Shown here piece by piece: positions 8,436 through 19,016 of a DNA stretch of 64,000 bases. The notes beneath the pieces are model-generated. The model did no database searches, was not told the origin of the DNA, and worked only from the letters and a program-made list of their open reading frames with translations. The translations under genes were made by a program, and so were the position numbers. The stretch spans positions 186,001-250,000 of the forward strand of contig JBQVOK010000004.1 of the NCBI GenBank assembly GCA_052437175.1. Reading direction: 5' to 3'. Within the stretch, counting starts at the first letter, position 1, and the number at the start of each line of letters is the position of its first letter. The stretch is from JACVCJ01 sp052437175 (lineage in GTDB: Bacteria; Bacteroidota; Bacteroidia; CAIKAF01).

Positions 8436-8804
8436 TTATTTGTTCTGCCCTGCCAGTTCACGGGTTTCTGAGGCATCGGCCGCCTCGCCGTCGAGCTGCT
8501 GACGGGTACGTTTTTCGAGCAGGATGAACTTCACGAACCACATGATCAGGAAGCTCGGTATAAAATCGGTAAAGGGCAGCAGTTCCTCGGCAAAGGTACC
8601 CACACCTCCCAGTATACCGGCCCATCCGCCGAACAGCAGTATATTGGCCAGACCCGCTACCGGGGCCCATACAAAGTCGAACGATTCGCCCAGCGCCGGA
8701 AAGATGTACGAGATCATACCGACGGCATCAAAAACGATACTCAGGATGAGGGCCAGGCGCTTTCTCTTGTCGAAATTTTTGCTTTGAGCAGGTAATTTTT
8801 GCAT
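8436..8804 (-). CDS. Small integral membrane protein, unknown function
   Basis: This 122-residue protein starts with a basic cytoplasmic segment (about 1-18, KNFDKRKRL). Hydrophobic helices follow at about residues 18-36 and 44-70, with a third near 78-95 (IPSFLIMWFVKFILL) and then a charged C-terminal tail. The middle is glycine-rich (LLFGGWAGILGGVGTF). I do not recognise a named family. It lies 73 bp upstream of lpdA on the same strand and may share a transcript, but no functional link is apparent. The ATG at 8804 is the only reasonable start. Confidence 0.7.
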   Translation of the reverse strand: MQKLPAQSKNFDKRKRLALILSIVFDAVGMISYIFPALGESFDFVWAPVAGLANILLFGGWAGILGGVGTFAEELLPFTDFIPSFLIMWFVKFILLEKRTRQQLDGEAADASETRELAGQNK

Positions 8805-8858
8805 ACTTATTGTGTACGTATTTTATGGCGGAATGTTTCTTAATTAACAGCTATTTTT

Positions 8859-9572
8859 CTACAGTATGCGTATATGTTTCATGAGTTCGTTGCGCATGGT
8901 ACTGCCGATCGGTATCTCTTCGTCCTGCACCAGTACGGCGCCGGGAAGCAGACGGGTAATGTAATCGGTGTTGATGATGTAGGAACGGTGTACGCGTAAA
9001 AAACGGCCGGCGGGCAGGTTTTCTTCCACCGATTTCAGGTTTCGGTTCACAATATAGCGCTGCTGTGCGGTGCAGAGCAGGGTATAGTTGTCTTCGGCCT
9101 TTACGAACAGGATATCGCCGAGCCGTACTTTTACCCAGGCGTGTTTGTCTTTTACGTAAATACTGCCGTTGTCTTGTTCCCCGGTATGCCCGGCATTGTG
9201 GCGCAGACGGTGCAGAATGATGTCTACCTGGGTAAGCAGGTCCGTTTCCTGGAAAGGTTTCAGGATAAAGCCCTCCGGGTCGGTATGTTTTACGCGTTCA
9301 ATGGTCTTTTCGTCGGCCGAAGAGGTAATGAACACAAAGGGAATGCCGTGTTTATGGCGCAGGGTATGGGCTATATCTACCCCGTCCAGGGCGCCTTTCA
9401 GCATAATGTCGAGCAGTACCAGGTCGGGCCGTTCGGCGGCAATAGCCGTCATAACCGCGCCGGCTTCGTCGCAGATACCGGTTACGGTATAGCCTTTCTC
9501 GCGCAGGAGTATCTCGAGGTGATCGGCAATGAGGGCCTCATCTTCTACGATGAGTATGCGGGTTGTATTCAT
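8859..9572 (-). CDS. LytTR-family response regulator
   Basis: The protein has 237 residues. The N-terminal receiver domain (about 1-120) has the acidic pocket Glu10-Asp11-Glu12, the phosphoacceptor Asp55 in LVLLDIML and the conserved Lys in FILKPF. The C-terminal LytTR DNA-binding domain (about 135-237) has the typical ILFVKAEDNYT and FLRVHRSYIIN motifs. It should bind short direct repeats upstream of target genes when phosphorylated. Its start overlaps the stop of the sensor kinase gene by 4 bp (ATGA at 9569-9572), so the two are translationally coupled and the kinase is its likely partner. Targets cannot be told from this window. Confidence 0.94.
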   Translation of the reverse strand: MNTTRILIVEDEALIADHLEILLREKGYTVTGICDEAGAVMTAIAAERPDLVLLDIMLKGALDGVDIAHTLRHKHGIPFVFITSSADEKTIERVKHTDPEGFILKPFQETDLLTQVDIILHRLRHNAGHTGEQDNGSIYVKDKHAWVKVRLGDILFVKAEDNYTLLCTAQQRYIVNRNLKSVEENLPAGRFLRVHRSYIINTDYITRLLPGAVLVQDEEIPIGSTMRNELMKHIRIL

Positions 9573-11374
9573 GTGTCAGTGAATTGGCCTGTGAAAGGTA
9601 TAAAAAAAATGTGCCGGGTACCGCCGCTGTATTCGGTATTCCACACGGCACCGATCTGGCGTACCATACTGCCGATGAGCCGGAATCCGAACGAATCGCC
9701 TGTTTGATCGGGGTCTATGCCTTTGCCGTTATCGTAGACGCTCAGCCTCAGCTGTTCTCCGTGCCGGTGCAGGCTTACACCGATGATCCCTGCCGTATTC
9801 TCCCCGAAGGCATATTTAGCGGCATTGGTAAGCAGCTCGTTGATAATGAGCCCCAGGGGTACGGCGTATTCCAGGGGCAGCTGCAGGGCTTCGATGTCGC
9901 TTTCGAAGCGTACGGGAGCGCCGGGCCTGTCGTTTTCGCCCAGTACTTCGGCTATTTCCTGTATAAAAGGGCGTATGGCCACGCTTTCGGGATTGTCGCC
10001 GCTGTACAGCTGCCGGTGTATGCGGCCCATGGTGCCGATGCGGTGTATGCAGTCGTTGAGGACCGAACGTACCTTTTCGTCGTCCAGGGAACGGGCCTGT
10101 AACTGCAGTATGCTCACCACCAGCTGCAGGTTGTTCTTTACCCGGTGGTGTACTTCGCCCAGCAGTATTTCGCGGTGCCGCAGGTTTTCTTCAATGAGGC
10201 GGTTCTTTTCCTGCAACAGGCGGTTATTCCGGCGGTTCGTACGTATAAGGTAAGCCAGGGCAAGCAGGGTGCCTGAAGCGATGAAGATAAGGAGGGCGAG
10301 GATATATACCTGTAATTTTTTTTCGCGCAGTTCCTCGGCCTGCAGGCGTTGTTTCTGTATGTCCTGCAGGTTGCGGACACGCAGTTCGGCCAGGGCCCGG
10401 TCTTTTTTTTCGGTCTCGTACTGCAGGCTCAGGGCGTTTACCTGGGCCGCCAGCTGTACGTTATAGAGTGAATCGCCGATGCCTGTGCTTTTAAAAAGGT
10501 AATGGTAGGCGGAATCGTAACGGTGTAAGCGGGCATGATTTCCGGCCAGCTGTTCGTAGCATTCCTTCATTTTTTCGCGCATGCGGAACTGTTCGGCCAG
10601 GGCCGCGGCTTTACGGTGCAGGGCCAGGGCGGCGCGGGGCTGCCCGGTGTGCTGCAGCAGGCTGGCCTCCAGGTTCAGCTGCATGATCTGGTCCTCGGGC
10701 TGTTCCGGACCTTCTGACGGTAACTTTTTCAGCTCGTTCATAATGGTCCGGGCACGGTCATACTGTTCGAGCCGTAAATACATATTCAGCAGGTTGGAGA
10801 GCGCGCCGGAGCGCATTTCTTCCATGCCGTTGTTCCTGTAAATGCTGTCGGCCTGCTGGTAGTAGCGTATGGTGCGCTCGGTGCTGTCGAGGTAGGCATA
10901 ACAGATGCCCAGGTTTACCATAGAACTGGCGATCCCTTCCAGGTTCTGGAGCTGTATTTCGGTGTCGAGTGATTTTTTGTGATAGGAAATGGCAAGCGGG
11001 TACTGCTTCTGGCTGTAATAGATCAGTCCGAGCCCGTTGTATACAAAGGCCATATCGGCCAGGTCTTCCAGTGCTTCATACACGGGCAGGGCGCGCAGTG
11101 CAAAATAGGTGGCCGAATCTTTGTACCCGAGCAGGTCGTAGGCTACGGAAAGACGTGCGCTGATGTCGGCACACCATTCTATATTTCGTTCTTTAAGGGC
11201 CCTGGAGAGGAGTTGTTTGCCGTAGGGCACTGCCTGCGGCGGATTTTCAAGGGTCATATTCCAGAGGCTGTCGTTGTGGTGCAGGGCTTCGGGACTCAGT
11301 TCGGGCAGTTCCTGGGCAGCCAGTTGTACCGACAGCAAAAAGAAGAGGAGATAGAAAGGGCAGCGTTTCAGCAT
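9569..11374 (-). CDS. TPR-containing sensor histidine kinase (HisKA_2/HWE-like)
   Basis: The protein has 601 residues. A signal peptide (1-21) is followed by a periplasmic array of tetratricopeptide-like helices (about 50-300, e.g. FVYNGLGLIYYSQKQYPLAISYHKKSL read in two parts), a coiled coil (about 315-352), one transmembrane helix (about 355-377) and a cytoplasmic kinase. The dimerisation segment has EVHHRVKNNLQL with His410 the probable phosphoacceptor, the form seen in HisKA_2 kinases. The ATPase part has NELLTNAAKYAF (N box) and YDNGKGI (G1 box). It is coupled by a 4-bp overlap to the LytTR regulator. TPR sensor domains of this kind are common in Bacteroidota and are thought to sense protein partners; the ligand here is unknown. 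Confidence 0.92.
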   Translation of the reverse strand: MLKRCPFYLLFFLLSVQLAAQELPELSPEALHHNDSLWNMTLENPPQAVPYGKQLLSRALKERNIEWCADISARLSVAYDLLGYKDSATYFALRALPVYEALEDLADMAFVYNGLGLIYYSQKQYPLAISYHKKSLDTEIQLQNLEGIASSMVNLGICYAYLDSTERTIRYYQQADSIYRNNGMEEMRSGALSNLLNMYLRLEQYDRARTIMNELKKLPSEGPEQPEDQIMQLNLEASLLQHTGQPRAALALHRKAAALAEQFRMREKMKECYEQLAGNHARLHRYDSAYHYLFKSTGIGDSLYNVQLAAQVNALSLQYETEKKDRALAELRVRNLQDIQKQRLQAEELREKKLQVYILALLIFIASGTLLALAYLIRTNRRNNRLLQEKNRLIEENLRHREILLGEVHHRVKNNLQLVVSILQLQARSLDDEKVRSVLNDCIHRIGTMGRIHRQLYSGDNPESVAIRPFIQEIAEVLGENDRPGAPVRFESDIEALQLPLEYAVPLGLIINELLTNAAKYAFGENTAGIIGVSLHRHGEQLRLSVYDNGKGIDPDQTGDSFGFRLIGSMVRQIGAVWNTEYSGGTRHIFFIPFTGQFTDT

Positions 11375-11384
11375 GGCCTAAAAT

Positions 11385-11415
11385 AAAAAAAGACCGGCGT
11401 TTACCGGTCTTTTTT
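11385..11415 (-). terminator. Intrinsic terminator of the nqr operon
   Basis: The stem AAAAAAGACCGG (11385-11396) pairs with CCGGTCTTTTTT (11403-11414), a perfect 12-bp pairing around a 6-nt loop, with U-tracts in both directions. It lies 14 bp beyond the nqrF stop and just before the kinase start, separating the two transcription units. Confidence 0.9.
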
Positions 11416-11428
11416 GTGATTTATTTTT

Positions 11429-12727
<1,299 letters not shown>

Positions 12728-12757
12728 GTTTTCTTCTGTTTTTCTTTGGTTCTACAA

Positions 12758-13375
12758 TTACAGTTTGATACCGGCAAAGCTCAGGAACGCCAGTCCCATC
12801 AGCCCGGTTAAGATGAACGTGATACCCAGTCCGCGCAGGGGAGCAGGTACTTTACTATAACGCATTTTTTCGCGTATGGCGGCAATGGCCACAATAGCCA
12901 GGAACCAGCCTATACCGGAACCTATACCGAATACCGATGCCTCACCGATGGATTCGTACCCGCGCGACTGCATAAAGAGCGCACCGCCCAGGATAGAGCA
13001 GTTCACGGCGATCAGCGGCAGGAAGATACCGAGTGAGTTGTAGAGCGAAGGCGTGAATTTTTCCACCACCATCTCTACCAGCTGCACAATAGCGGCTACT
13101 ACGGCAATGAACATGATAAAGGACAGGAACGAAAGGTCTACGTCTTTGAACTGTTCGCCCATCCAGGAAAGGGCTCCGGCTTTCAGTACGTAGTTTTCGA
13201 GCAGCCAGTTGATCGGAACGGTGATGCCCAGTACGAAAATTACGGCTGCACCCAGTCCCAGGGCTGTGGAAACTCTTTTGGATACTGCCAGGTAAGAACA
13301 CATACCCAGGAAGTAAGCAAAGATCATGTTGTCGATAAAGATCGACTTTACAAATATATTTAACAGATTTTCCAT
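12758..13375 (-). CDS. nqrE: Na+-translocating NADH:quinone reductase subunit E
   Basis: The protein has 205 residues with six hydrophobic helices. Hallmarks are the start FVKSIFIDNMIFAYFLGMC with a conserved Cys, and the mirror segment LIAVNCSILGGALF in the second half. In Na+-NQR, NqrD and NqrE are inverted homologues that together hold an intramembrane iron centre with cysteines from both halves. The homologous Rnf subunit is RnfA, but the full A-F gene set here makes NQR certain. The gene follows nqrD by 19 bp. Confidence 0.96.
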   Translation of the reverse strand: MENLLNIFVKSIFIDNMIFAYFLGMCSYLAVSKRVSTALGLGAAVIFVLGITVPINWLLENYVLKAGALSWMGEQFKDVDLSFLSFIMFIAVVAAIVQLVEMVVEKFTPSLYNSLGIFLPLIAVNCSILGGALFMQSRGYESIGEASVFGIGSGIGWFLAIVAIAAIREKMRYSKVPAPLRGLGITFILTGLMGLAFLSFAGIKL

Positions 13376-13394
13376 TCTTCGGTTACTTGTTTAA

Positions 13395-14060
13395 TTAGTC
13401 TTCAGCTTCGATCAGTTTGGTATTGCGGCTGCGCTGTACCCATATAATGATCCCCACCAGCACCAGGGCCATCGGGGGCATCATCATCATACCGTTGTTT
13501 ACATAGCCGTGTTCGTAGAATGAAGGCGGTACAATGGTGTACCCCAGTAGTTTACCCGAACCGAACAGTTCGCGGACCACCGCCACGATCACGAGCAGCA
13601 GGCCGTAACCGAGTGAGTTGCCCATACCGTCGAGTGCGGAAGGCCAGGGTTTGTTGGCCATGGCAAAGGCCTCCAGACGGCCCATTACGATACAGTTGGT
13701 AATGATCAGTCCCACGAATACAGAAAGCTGTTTGCTTACATCGTAGGCATAAGCCTTCAGGATCATGTCCACAATAGACACCAGTCCGGCCACGATCACC
13801 AGCTGGGCAATGATACGTACCCGGTTGGGTATTACGTTGCGAAGCATGGATACCACAATGTTACCCATAACCACCACAAAGAATACCCCGGCGAACATAA
13901 ACAGGGCCGGTTTTACCTGCACGGTAATGGCCAGGGCCGAGCATATACCCAGTACCTGTACGGTTACGGGGTTGTTGTCATTCAGAGGGTCGGTAAGCAG
14001 CTTGACACGCTTCTTACTGAAGATCGCCTCTTTTTCCTGTTGTACTGCAACTTCTGCCAT
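13395..14060 (-). CDS. nqrD: Na+-translocating NADH:quinone reductase subunit D
   Basis: The protein has 221 residues, slightly longer than the usual 210, and is a six-helix membrane subunit. Recognisable segments are NPVTVQVLGICSALAIT with a conserved Cys, and VGLIITNCIVMGRLEAFA with the second Cys, both expected ligands of the NqrD/NqrE iron centre. A short hydrophilic N-terminal extension (about 1-22, with KEAIFSKKRVKLL) accounts for the length. It follows nqrC with a 4-bp gap and precedes nqrE by 19 bp, in the standard order. Confidence 0.96.
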   Translation of the reverse strand: MAEVAVQQEKEAIFSKKRVKLLTDPLNDNNPVTVQVLGICSALAITVQVKPALFMFAGVFFVVVMGNIVVSMLRNVIPNRVRIIAQLVIVAGLVSIVDMILKAYAYDVSKQLSVFVGLIITNCIVMGRLEAFAMANKPWPSALDGMGNSLGYGLLLVIVAVVRELFGSGKLLGYTIVPPSFYEHGYVNNGMMMMPPMALVLVGIIIWVQRSRNTKLIEAED

Positions 14061-14064
14061 TGTA

Positions 14065-14904
14065 TTAATGATTTGTCGTTGTTGTTTTGTTTAAAGAATC
14101 TGTCGCCGGGGCAGCTGTCGCCAGGCTGTCGGCGGGAATGCTGTCGTTCGTTGCCGGAACGGGCTCCGGTTTTACCGCGGGGGCTGCGTTCTTCTGCGTT
14201 TTAGAATACTCGTAAAACGCGCTGAAGAATTGTTTCAGCATGTCGTGCAGACCATTCGAGGTAAGGGTTCCGCCGGATACACCGTCTACATTATTGTCGC
14301 TGACAGGGGCTGTTCCTTTTTTAATAACGGAAACGGAAACGAATTCGCCTTTTTCATTGGCAATTTTTTTACCATTGAACTGGGCCGTATACCAGCTTTC
14401 CTTGATCTCGGCGCCCAGACCGGGTGTTTCGCCCTTGTGGTCGAATACCGCGTTGTAAATGGTGTTCATATCGCTCTGCAGGGCCACATAACCCCAGATA
14501 GCGTCCCAGAGACCTTTGCCGCGCATGCCCAGGATATAGAACGTACTGTCGTTCTTATTGCATACGAACACAGGGAATAGTTTTTCTTCACCTTCTTTTT
14601 TCTTCAGCTCGGAAGCCAGGTCGATGTTGAACACATTATCGATCTCGCCCTTCATTTTTACCTCGCCTTTTTCGGTGAGGGCAAAGGCGTCGATGACAGA
14701 CTTTTTATATTCCGCTTCCGCCTGGTCACGTTCTACGTTAATGCGGCCTGCCTGCAGGATGTTCTGCATTTTTTCCAGCTTCTGGTTGTTATTCACCGTT
14801 TCCTTTGTAAAGCTGAATACCGTTACCAGTGCCACCGATGTAACCAGTACCAGTATAATGGAAAACATGATCACATAGCCGTTACTTTCCTTATTTAACG
14901 CCAT
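14065..14904 (-). CDS. nqrC: Na+-translocating NADH:quinone reductase subunit C
   Basis: The protein has 279 residues: an N-terminal anchor helix (about 8-33) and a periplasmic FMN-binding domain. The covalent flavin site is SGGTLTS with Thr213 the probable phosphoester-linked residue, preceded by TPGLGAEI. The last roughly 45 residues (from about 235) form an Ala/Pro/Thr-rich low-complexity tail (VKPEPVPATNDS...). It is not part of the standard fold and makes the protein longer than typical NqrC (about 255-265). The start overlaps the nqrB stop by 14 bp. ApbE, which attaches the flavin, is not in this window. Confidence 0.96.
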   Translation of the reverse strand: MALNKESNGYVIMFSIILVLVTSVALVTVFSFTKETVNNNQKLEKMQNILQAGRINVERDQAEAEYKKSVIDAFALTEKGEVKMKGEIDNVFNIDLASELKKKEGEEKLFPVFVCNKNDSTFYILGMRGKGLWDAIWGYVALQSDMNTIYNAVFDHKGETPGLGAEIKESWYTAQFNGKKIANEKGEFVSVSVIKKGTAPVSDNNVDGVSGGTLTSNGLHDMLKQFFSAFYEYSKTQKNAAPAVKPEPVPATNDSIPADSLATAAPATDSLNKTTTTNH

Positions 14905-16117
14905 TGGAAGCTAATTTAAAACGTTTAACTCTTTTGTTGATGTTTGACTGTACCACAAAGTAATCGATAATGGGAGCCATTACGTTGAAGAACAGGATCG
15001 AAAGCATTACACCTTCGGGGTAGGCCGGGTTCACCACGCGGATGATCACCGCAAAGGCCCCGATACCGAATCCGTAAATGAGCTTTCCGAGTTTGGTCTG
15101 TGCGGCCGATACCGGGTCGGTGGCCATGTATACGGCACCGAAGGCAAGTCCGCCGAATACCAGGTGGTAATGGGCCGGCATAGCCATGTAGGCATTGCTG
15201 CCGGCCACCGCATTAAAGAGCAGTCCCATCGCATAAGCGCCCAGGAAGGTAGAGAAGATGATTCTCCAGCTGCCAATACCACTGATGATCAGGATAGCTG
15301 CACCGATAAGACAGGCCAGGGTAGAGGTTTCTCCGATAGAACCGGGGATAAATCCGAAGAAAGCATCGCTGAACACGGTGCCTGTGATATCGGCGCCCGC
15401 CACGTTCTTAAAGGTGCCGTTAAATCCGGCGTCGGCTACCTGTCCCAGCAGGGTGGAGCCGGAATAACCGTCCACGAGACCGTCTTTGATCACTTCGTAC
15501 CCATTGCGGTCGTTCATGGAAACCCACATATCGCCGCTCATATAGGTAGGATAAGCAAAGAACAGGAAGGCACGGGCCACCAGGGCCACGTTCAGCACGT
15601 TCATACCGGTACCGCCGAAGATCTCTTTACCGATGATAACGGCAAAGGCGGCGGCCAGGGCTACCATCCAGAGCGGAATATCGGCGGGGAGAACCAGGGG
15701 GATCAGTATGCCCGAAACGAGGTAACCTTCGCTGATCGGGTGTTTTTTAATGATACAGAAGGCAAATTCGATACCCAGACCTACGGCATAGGAAACCACC
15801 ACGATGGGCAGTACCTTCAGGAGGCCGTATAAAAAGCTGGCGCCCAGTTCGGGCGTCTGTCCCAGTGCCAGGAAATGCTGGTAACCGGTATTGTACATAC
15901 CGAACAGCAGGCAGGGTACCAGGGCCAGGATCACCACGGACATGGTGCGTTTCAGGTCGATGGAATCGCGTACATGCACCCCGTTGTGGGTCACGTGACC
16001 GGGTACAAACAGGAAGGTCGCGAAACCATCATAAAGCGGCCAGAATTTGTGAAGCTTTCCCCCCTCTTTAAAGCTGGGTTCCAGTTTCTTTTCCATGAAA
16101 TTACGTAACGCTTTCAC
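14891..16117 (-). CDS. nqrB: Na+-translocating NADH:quinone reductase subunit B
   Basis: The protein has 408 residues and is the largest membrane subunit, with about ten helices carrying the Na+ pathway, a covalently bound FMN and riboflavin. The FMN attachment motif reads GYSGSTLLG with Thr222 the probable acceptor. The conserved N-terminus KFWPLYDGFATFLF and the segment GGTGMNVLNVALVARAF are also typical. It is the second gene of the operon, 28 bp after nqrA, overlapping nqrC by 14 bp. Membership in NQR rather than Rnf (RnfD is shorter) is supported by the length and by the neighbouring nqrA and nqrF. Confidence 0.97.
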   Translation of the reverse strand: MKALRNFMEKKLEPSFKEGGKLHKFWPLYDGFATFLFVPGHVTHNGVHVRDSIDLKRTMSVVILALVPCLLFGMYNTGYQHFLALGQTPELGASFLYGLLKVLPIVVVSYAVGLGIEFAFCIIKKHPISEGYLVSGILIPLVLPADIPLWMVALAAAFAVIIGKEIFGGTGMNVLNVALVARAFLFFAYPTYMSGDMWVSMNDRNGYEVIKDGLVDGYSGSTLLGQVADAGFNGTFKNVAGADITGTVFSDAFFGFIPGSIGETSTLACLIGAAILIISGIGSWRIIFSTFLGAYAMGLLFNAVAGSNAYMAMPAHYHLVFGGLAFGAVYMATDPVSAAQTKLGKLIYGFGIGAFAVIIRVVNPAYPEGVMLSILFFNVMAPIIDYFVVQSNINKRVKRFKLASNGVK

Positions 16118-16145
16118 TTGTATTTATTTCGTTTTACGTTAATTA

Positions 16146-17495
16146 TTATTCGGTTTCCGACATTACAAGGTCCAGACCCCTGCGTACGATGCTCTGTGTC
16201 TCGATCTTGGATGTACATACAAATTCGCACAGGGCGAAATCTTCGGGGGCCACTTCGTAGATACCCAGCTGTTCCATGCGTTCGATATCGTTAGCCAGTA
16301 TCGACTTCAGCAGGTATACAGGGTAAATGTTCATGGGAAACACCTTCTCGTATTCGCCGGACACAACAAAGGCACGTTCTTCGCCGTGCTGGTTGGTATT
16401 CAGGGTATATTTTTTACCGGGTGTGAGCCAGGAGAAGAAGGAGCGGTTCAGCGAGAACTTGCCGAAGCCGGGCAGGGCCCAGCCGAAGAGTTCGGGCTCA
16501 TAGCCTTCGGGGATCACGGTCACCTGGCTGTCGTAAAAGCCCAGGTTGCCCTCGATGCTCTCCCTGGTGCCGCTGAGTACGTTGCCGCTGATGATGCGTA
16601 CATTGTTCTCGTGGTTCAGGTTGCCGTTCAGCAGGGCACGCATAGGTACGCCGGTAATGGCTTTGGCGTAGCGGCGGCGTGTAACCTCGCTGCCGGTAAC
16701 GGCCACTACACGCAGGGCATTGTAGCGGTTCTCGGTAAAGAGGCGGCCGATGATCACCACGTCCTGCGGGTTTACCGTCCATACCACTTCACCTTTGTTC
16801 ACCGGTGAAATATGATGGATCTGTACCCCGGTGTTCCCGCTCGGGTGCGGACCGGAAATCGTATGAATATCAACGTTTTTAGCTTTCAGGAATATCTCAC
16901 TCTTGGTACGTGAGGTATGCACGGTAAGGTTTACCGGGGCTAATTTTGCCAGGACGTCAAGCCCTTTCTGGAATTCCGTACCGTAACCCTGCAGGGCAAA
17001 ATCGAGGTCCGGAGCCAGCGGATTGCTGTCGAAGGCCGAAATGTAGATCGCCTTGGGCGCTACGTTCGGGTTTGCGATCACGTCGAACGGACGCTGTTTG
17101 ATGTAGGGCCACAGACCGTTGGCACAGAGCGCCGCGATCAGTTCTTCGCGGGTGGCACCTTCGGCAGAAGGTACGTTTGCCTGCTGGTACTGGGTTTCCT
17201 TGTCGGCCAGTATGCGAATGGCCATCAGCTTGCGCTTGGCACCGCGTACTACCTCGGTAACTTCGCCGCTTACCGGTGAACAGAACTGAATTTCAGGGTG
17301 TTTCTTGCTGAAAAACAGAGGTGTTCCGGCTTTTACCACATCGCCGGGATTTACCAGACATTTCGGAACGAGTGCATGAAAATCCGTAGGACGGATGACC
17401 ACTGAGTCCACCGAATCGGGAGATACCGTTACTTTCTCAGCTTCGCCAACCAACCGGATATCAAGCCCTTTCTTTATTTTTATTGACTTCCCCAT
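16146..17495 (-). CDS. nqrA: Na+-translocating NADH:quinone reductase subunit A
   Basis: The protein has 449 residues and is the soluble cytoplasmic subunit that contacts quinone and the membrane part. It begins with the family start IKIKKGLDIRLVGEAE and contains KPLVNPGDVVKAG-like lipoyl/Rnf-barrel elements (here CLVNPGDVVKAGTPLFF), then SPVSGEVTEVVRGAKRK. It is the first gene of nqrABCDEF. The upstream region has a TACGTTTG -7-like box on the minus strand (about 17532-17539 on plus) but no well-spaced -33 box, so the operon promoter is only tentatively placed there. Confidence 0.96.
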   Translation of the reverse strand: MGKSIKIKKGLDIRLVGEAEKVTVSPDSVDSVVIRPTDFHALVPKCLVNPGDVVKAGTPLFFSKKHPEIQFCSPVSGEVTEVVRGAKRKLMAIRILADKETQYQQANVPSAEGATREELIAALCANGLWPYIKQRPFDVIANPNVAPKAIYISAFDSNPLAPDLDFALQGYGTEFQKGLDVLAKLAPVNLTVHTSRTKSEIFLKAKNVDIHTISGPHPSGNTGVQIHHISPVNKGEVVWTVNPQDVVIIGRLFTENRYNALRVVAVTGSEVTRRRYAKAITGVPMRALLNGNLNHENNVRIISGNVLSGTRESIEGNLGFYDSQVTVIPEGYEPELFGWALPGFGKFSLNRSFFSWLTPGKKYTLNTNQHGEERAFVVSGEYEKVFPMNIYPVYLLKSILANDIERMEQLGIYEVAPEDFALCEFVCTSKIETQSIVRRGLDLVMSETE

Positions 17496-17705
17496 ACGCT
17501 TTTACATACGTTGTTTGGTAGATTATTTTGCGGCAAACGTACACATTTTTTTATTGGAAAAGAACAAAAATATCCCCAAAAATTGCGGTCGGATACCCAA
17601 TACATCCCCTTTTTATGCGATGCGTTTCCCTCAGGGCTTTTTTTTACCATTTGTTTAACGCCGGCCTGTTTTTTATTATGCCCCGTATACCCTACTTTTA
17701 CCCTC

Positions 17706-19016
17706 ATGTATACGCTAAACCGAAAAATGGAGTTATATTGTCCTATGTTATACCGCTTCGCCCTGTTGCTGCTCGCTGTTGCTTCACCGGCCCTGCTGGA
17801 GGCCCGTGTGTTCCGTGACAGTATATATAAGGACAACATAGCCACCGTTCAGCTGCTGCGCGAGGGCAAACCTTCCATGGTGCCTTTTGTACAGCTGCAT
17901 TCCGCCGAAACCTTTTCCCTGCATTTCGATGATCTGAATGCCGGCAGCGACGTGTATAACTATACCATGGTGATGTGCAATTACGACTGGACACCTTCGC
18001 CCCTGGAACCCATCATGTACCTGAACGGTTTTATGCAGGCCAATATTACCCAGATGGATTTTTCCATGGGTACCAAACAGTCGTATACCCATTATTCCAT
18101 CGATTTTCCCAATGCCGATATGCGGCCCAAAATGAGCGGGAACTACGCGCTGGTCGTGTTCCGCCAGTACGATAATACCGATACCGTTTTTGTAAAACGC
18201 TTCCGTGTGGTGGAACCCCTGCTGAGCATTACCGGGCGCACCCGCGACGCCATTAATGCCGAACTGCGCCTCAGTTCGCAGGACGTGGTGTTTGAAATGG
18301 ACCTGACGGCCATACAGAACGTAAACCCGCGTATGGACATTTTTGTGGACATACTGCAGAACGGTCGCGAAGACAATGCCCGCCGCGCTGTAAAACCTGC
18401 CATACAGGTAGGCACACAGCTAACCTTCGATAACCTGGATAATTCGGCCACCTTCCCCGGGGGCAACGAATGGCGCTTCCTGGACCTGCGTACCCTGCGC
18501 CAGAAGACCAATATTACCCGCGAGCTTACCGAAAAGAACGGCCTGGCCTACTCGCAGCTGTTTGCCCTGCCTTCGCGCGGGAATACGGAGTATTCGCCCC
18601 TGCCGGACCTGAACGGGGTGTACTACATCGAGACCCGCGACGGCTTTAACAACAATACCGACGGTGATTACAGCTATGTGCGCTTTGCCCTGGCCTACGA
18701 CGAAAGTCCGCAGGGAATGGGCGACGTGTACGTAATGGGACAGATGTCCGACTACCAGCTTTCGCCCGAGTGGAAAATGGATTACGACTACGACCGCCGC
18801 GAGTTCTTCCTGGAAAAGAAGCTCAAGACCGGTTATTATAATTTTATGTTTCTGAACACGAGTCCCTATGCCACATACAGCCACACACGCAAATTCGAAG
18901 GCGATTTTGCCCGTACCGAAAATACGTACGTGGTACTGGTGTATTACCGTGACCGATATCAACGCAACGACCGCCTCATCGGCGTAGCTGCATTTAATAC
19001 CATTCTGGACAGATGA
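17706..19016 (+). CDS. Type IX secretion plug-type protein (DUF5103 family)
   Basis: The protein has about 436 residues from the chosen ATG. A signal-peptide-like stretch (MLYRFALLLLAVASPALLEA) begins at an internal Met at 17745, so 17706, 17727 and 17745 are all possible starts. The upstream frame back to 17511 is out of character and is not used. The mature part begins IYKDNIATVQLLREG and contains FDDLNAGSDVYNYTMVMCNY and the DWTPSPL segment of DUF5103. DUF5103 proteins include the T9SS plug protein (PVM-type) that closes the SprA pore from the periplasmic side. That role fits the several T9SS cargo proteins in this window, but is inferred from family alone. The stop overlaps the apaG start by 4 bp. 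Confidence 0.82.
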   Translation: MYTLNRKMELYCPMLYRFALLLLAVASPALLEARVFRDSIYKDNIATVQLLREGKPSMVPFVQLHSAETFSLHFDDLNAGSDVYNYTMVMCNYDWTPSPLEPIMYLNGFMQANITQMDFSMGTKQSYTHYSIDFPNADMRPKMSGNYALVVFRQYDNTDTVFVKRFRVVEPLLSITGRTRDAINAELRLSSQDVVFEMDLTAIQNVNPRMDIFVDILQNGREDNARRAVKPAIQVGTQLTFDNLDNSATFPGGNEWRFLDLRTLRQKTNITRELTEKNGLAYSQLFALPSRGNTEYSPLPDLNGVYYIETRDGFNNNTDGDYSYVRFALAYDESPQGMGDVYVMGQMSDYQLSPEWKMDYDYDRREFFLEKKLKTGYYNFMFLNTSPYATYSHTRKFEGDFARTENTYVVLVYYRDRYQRNDRLIGVAAFNTILDR

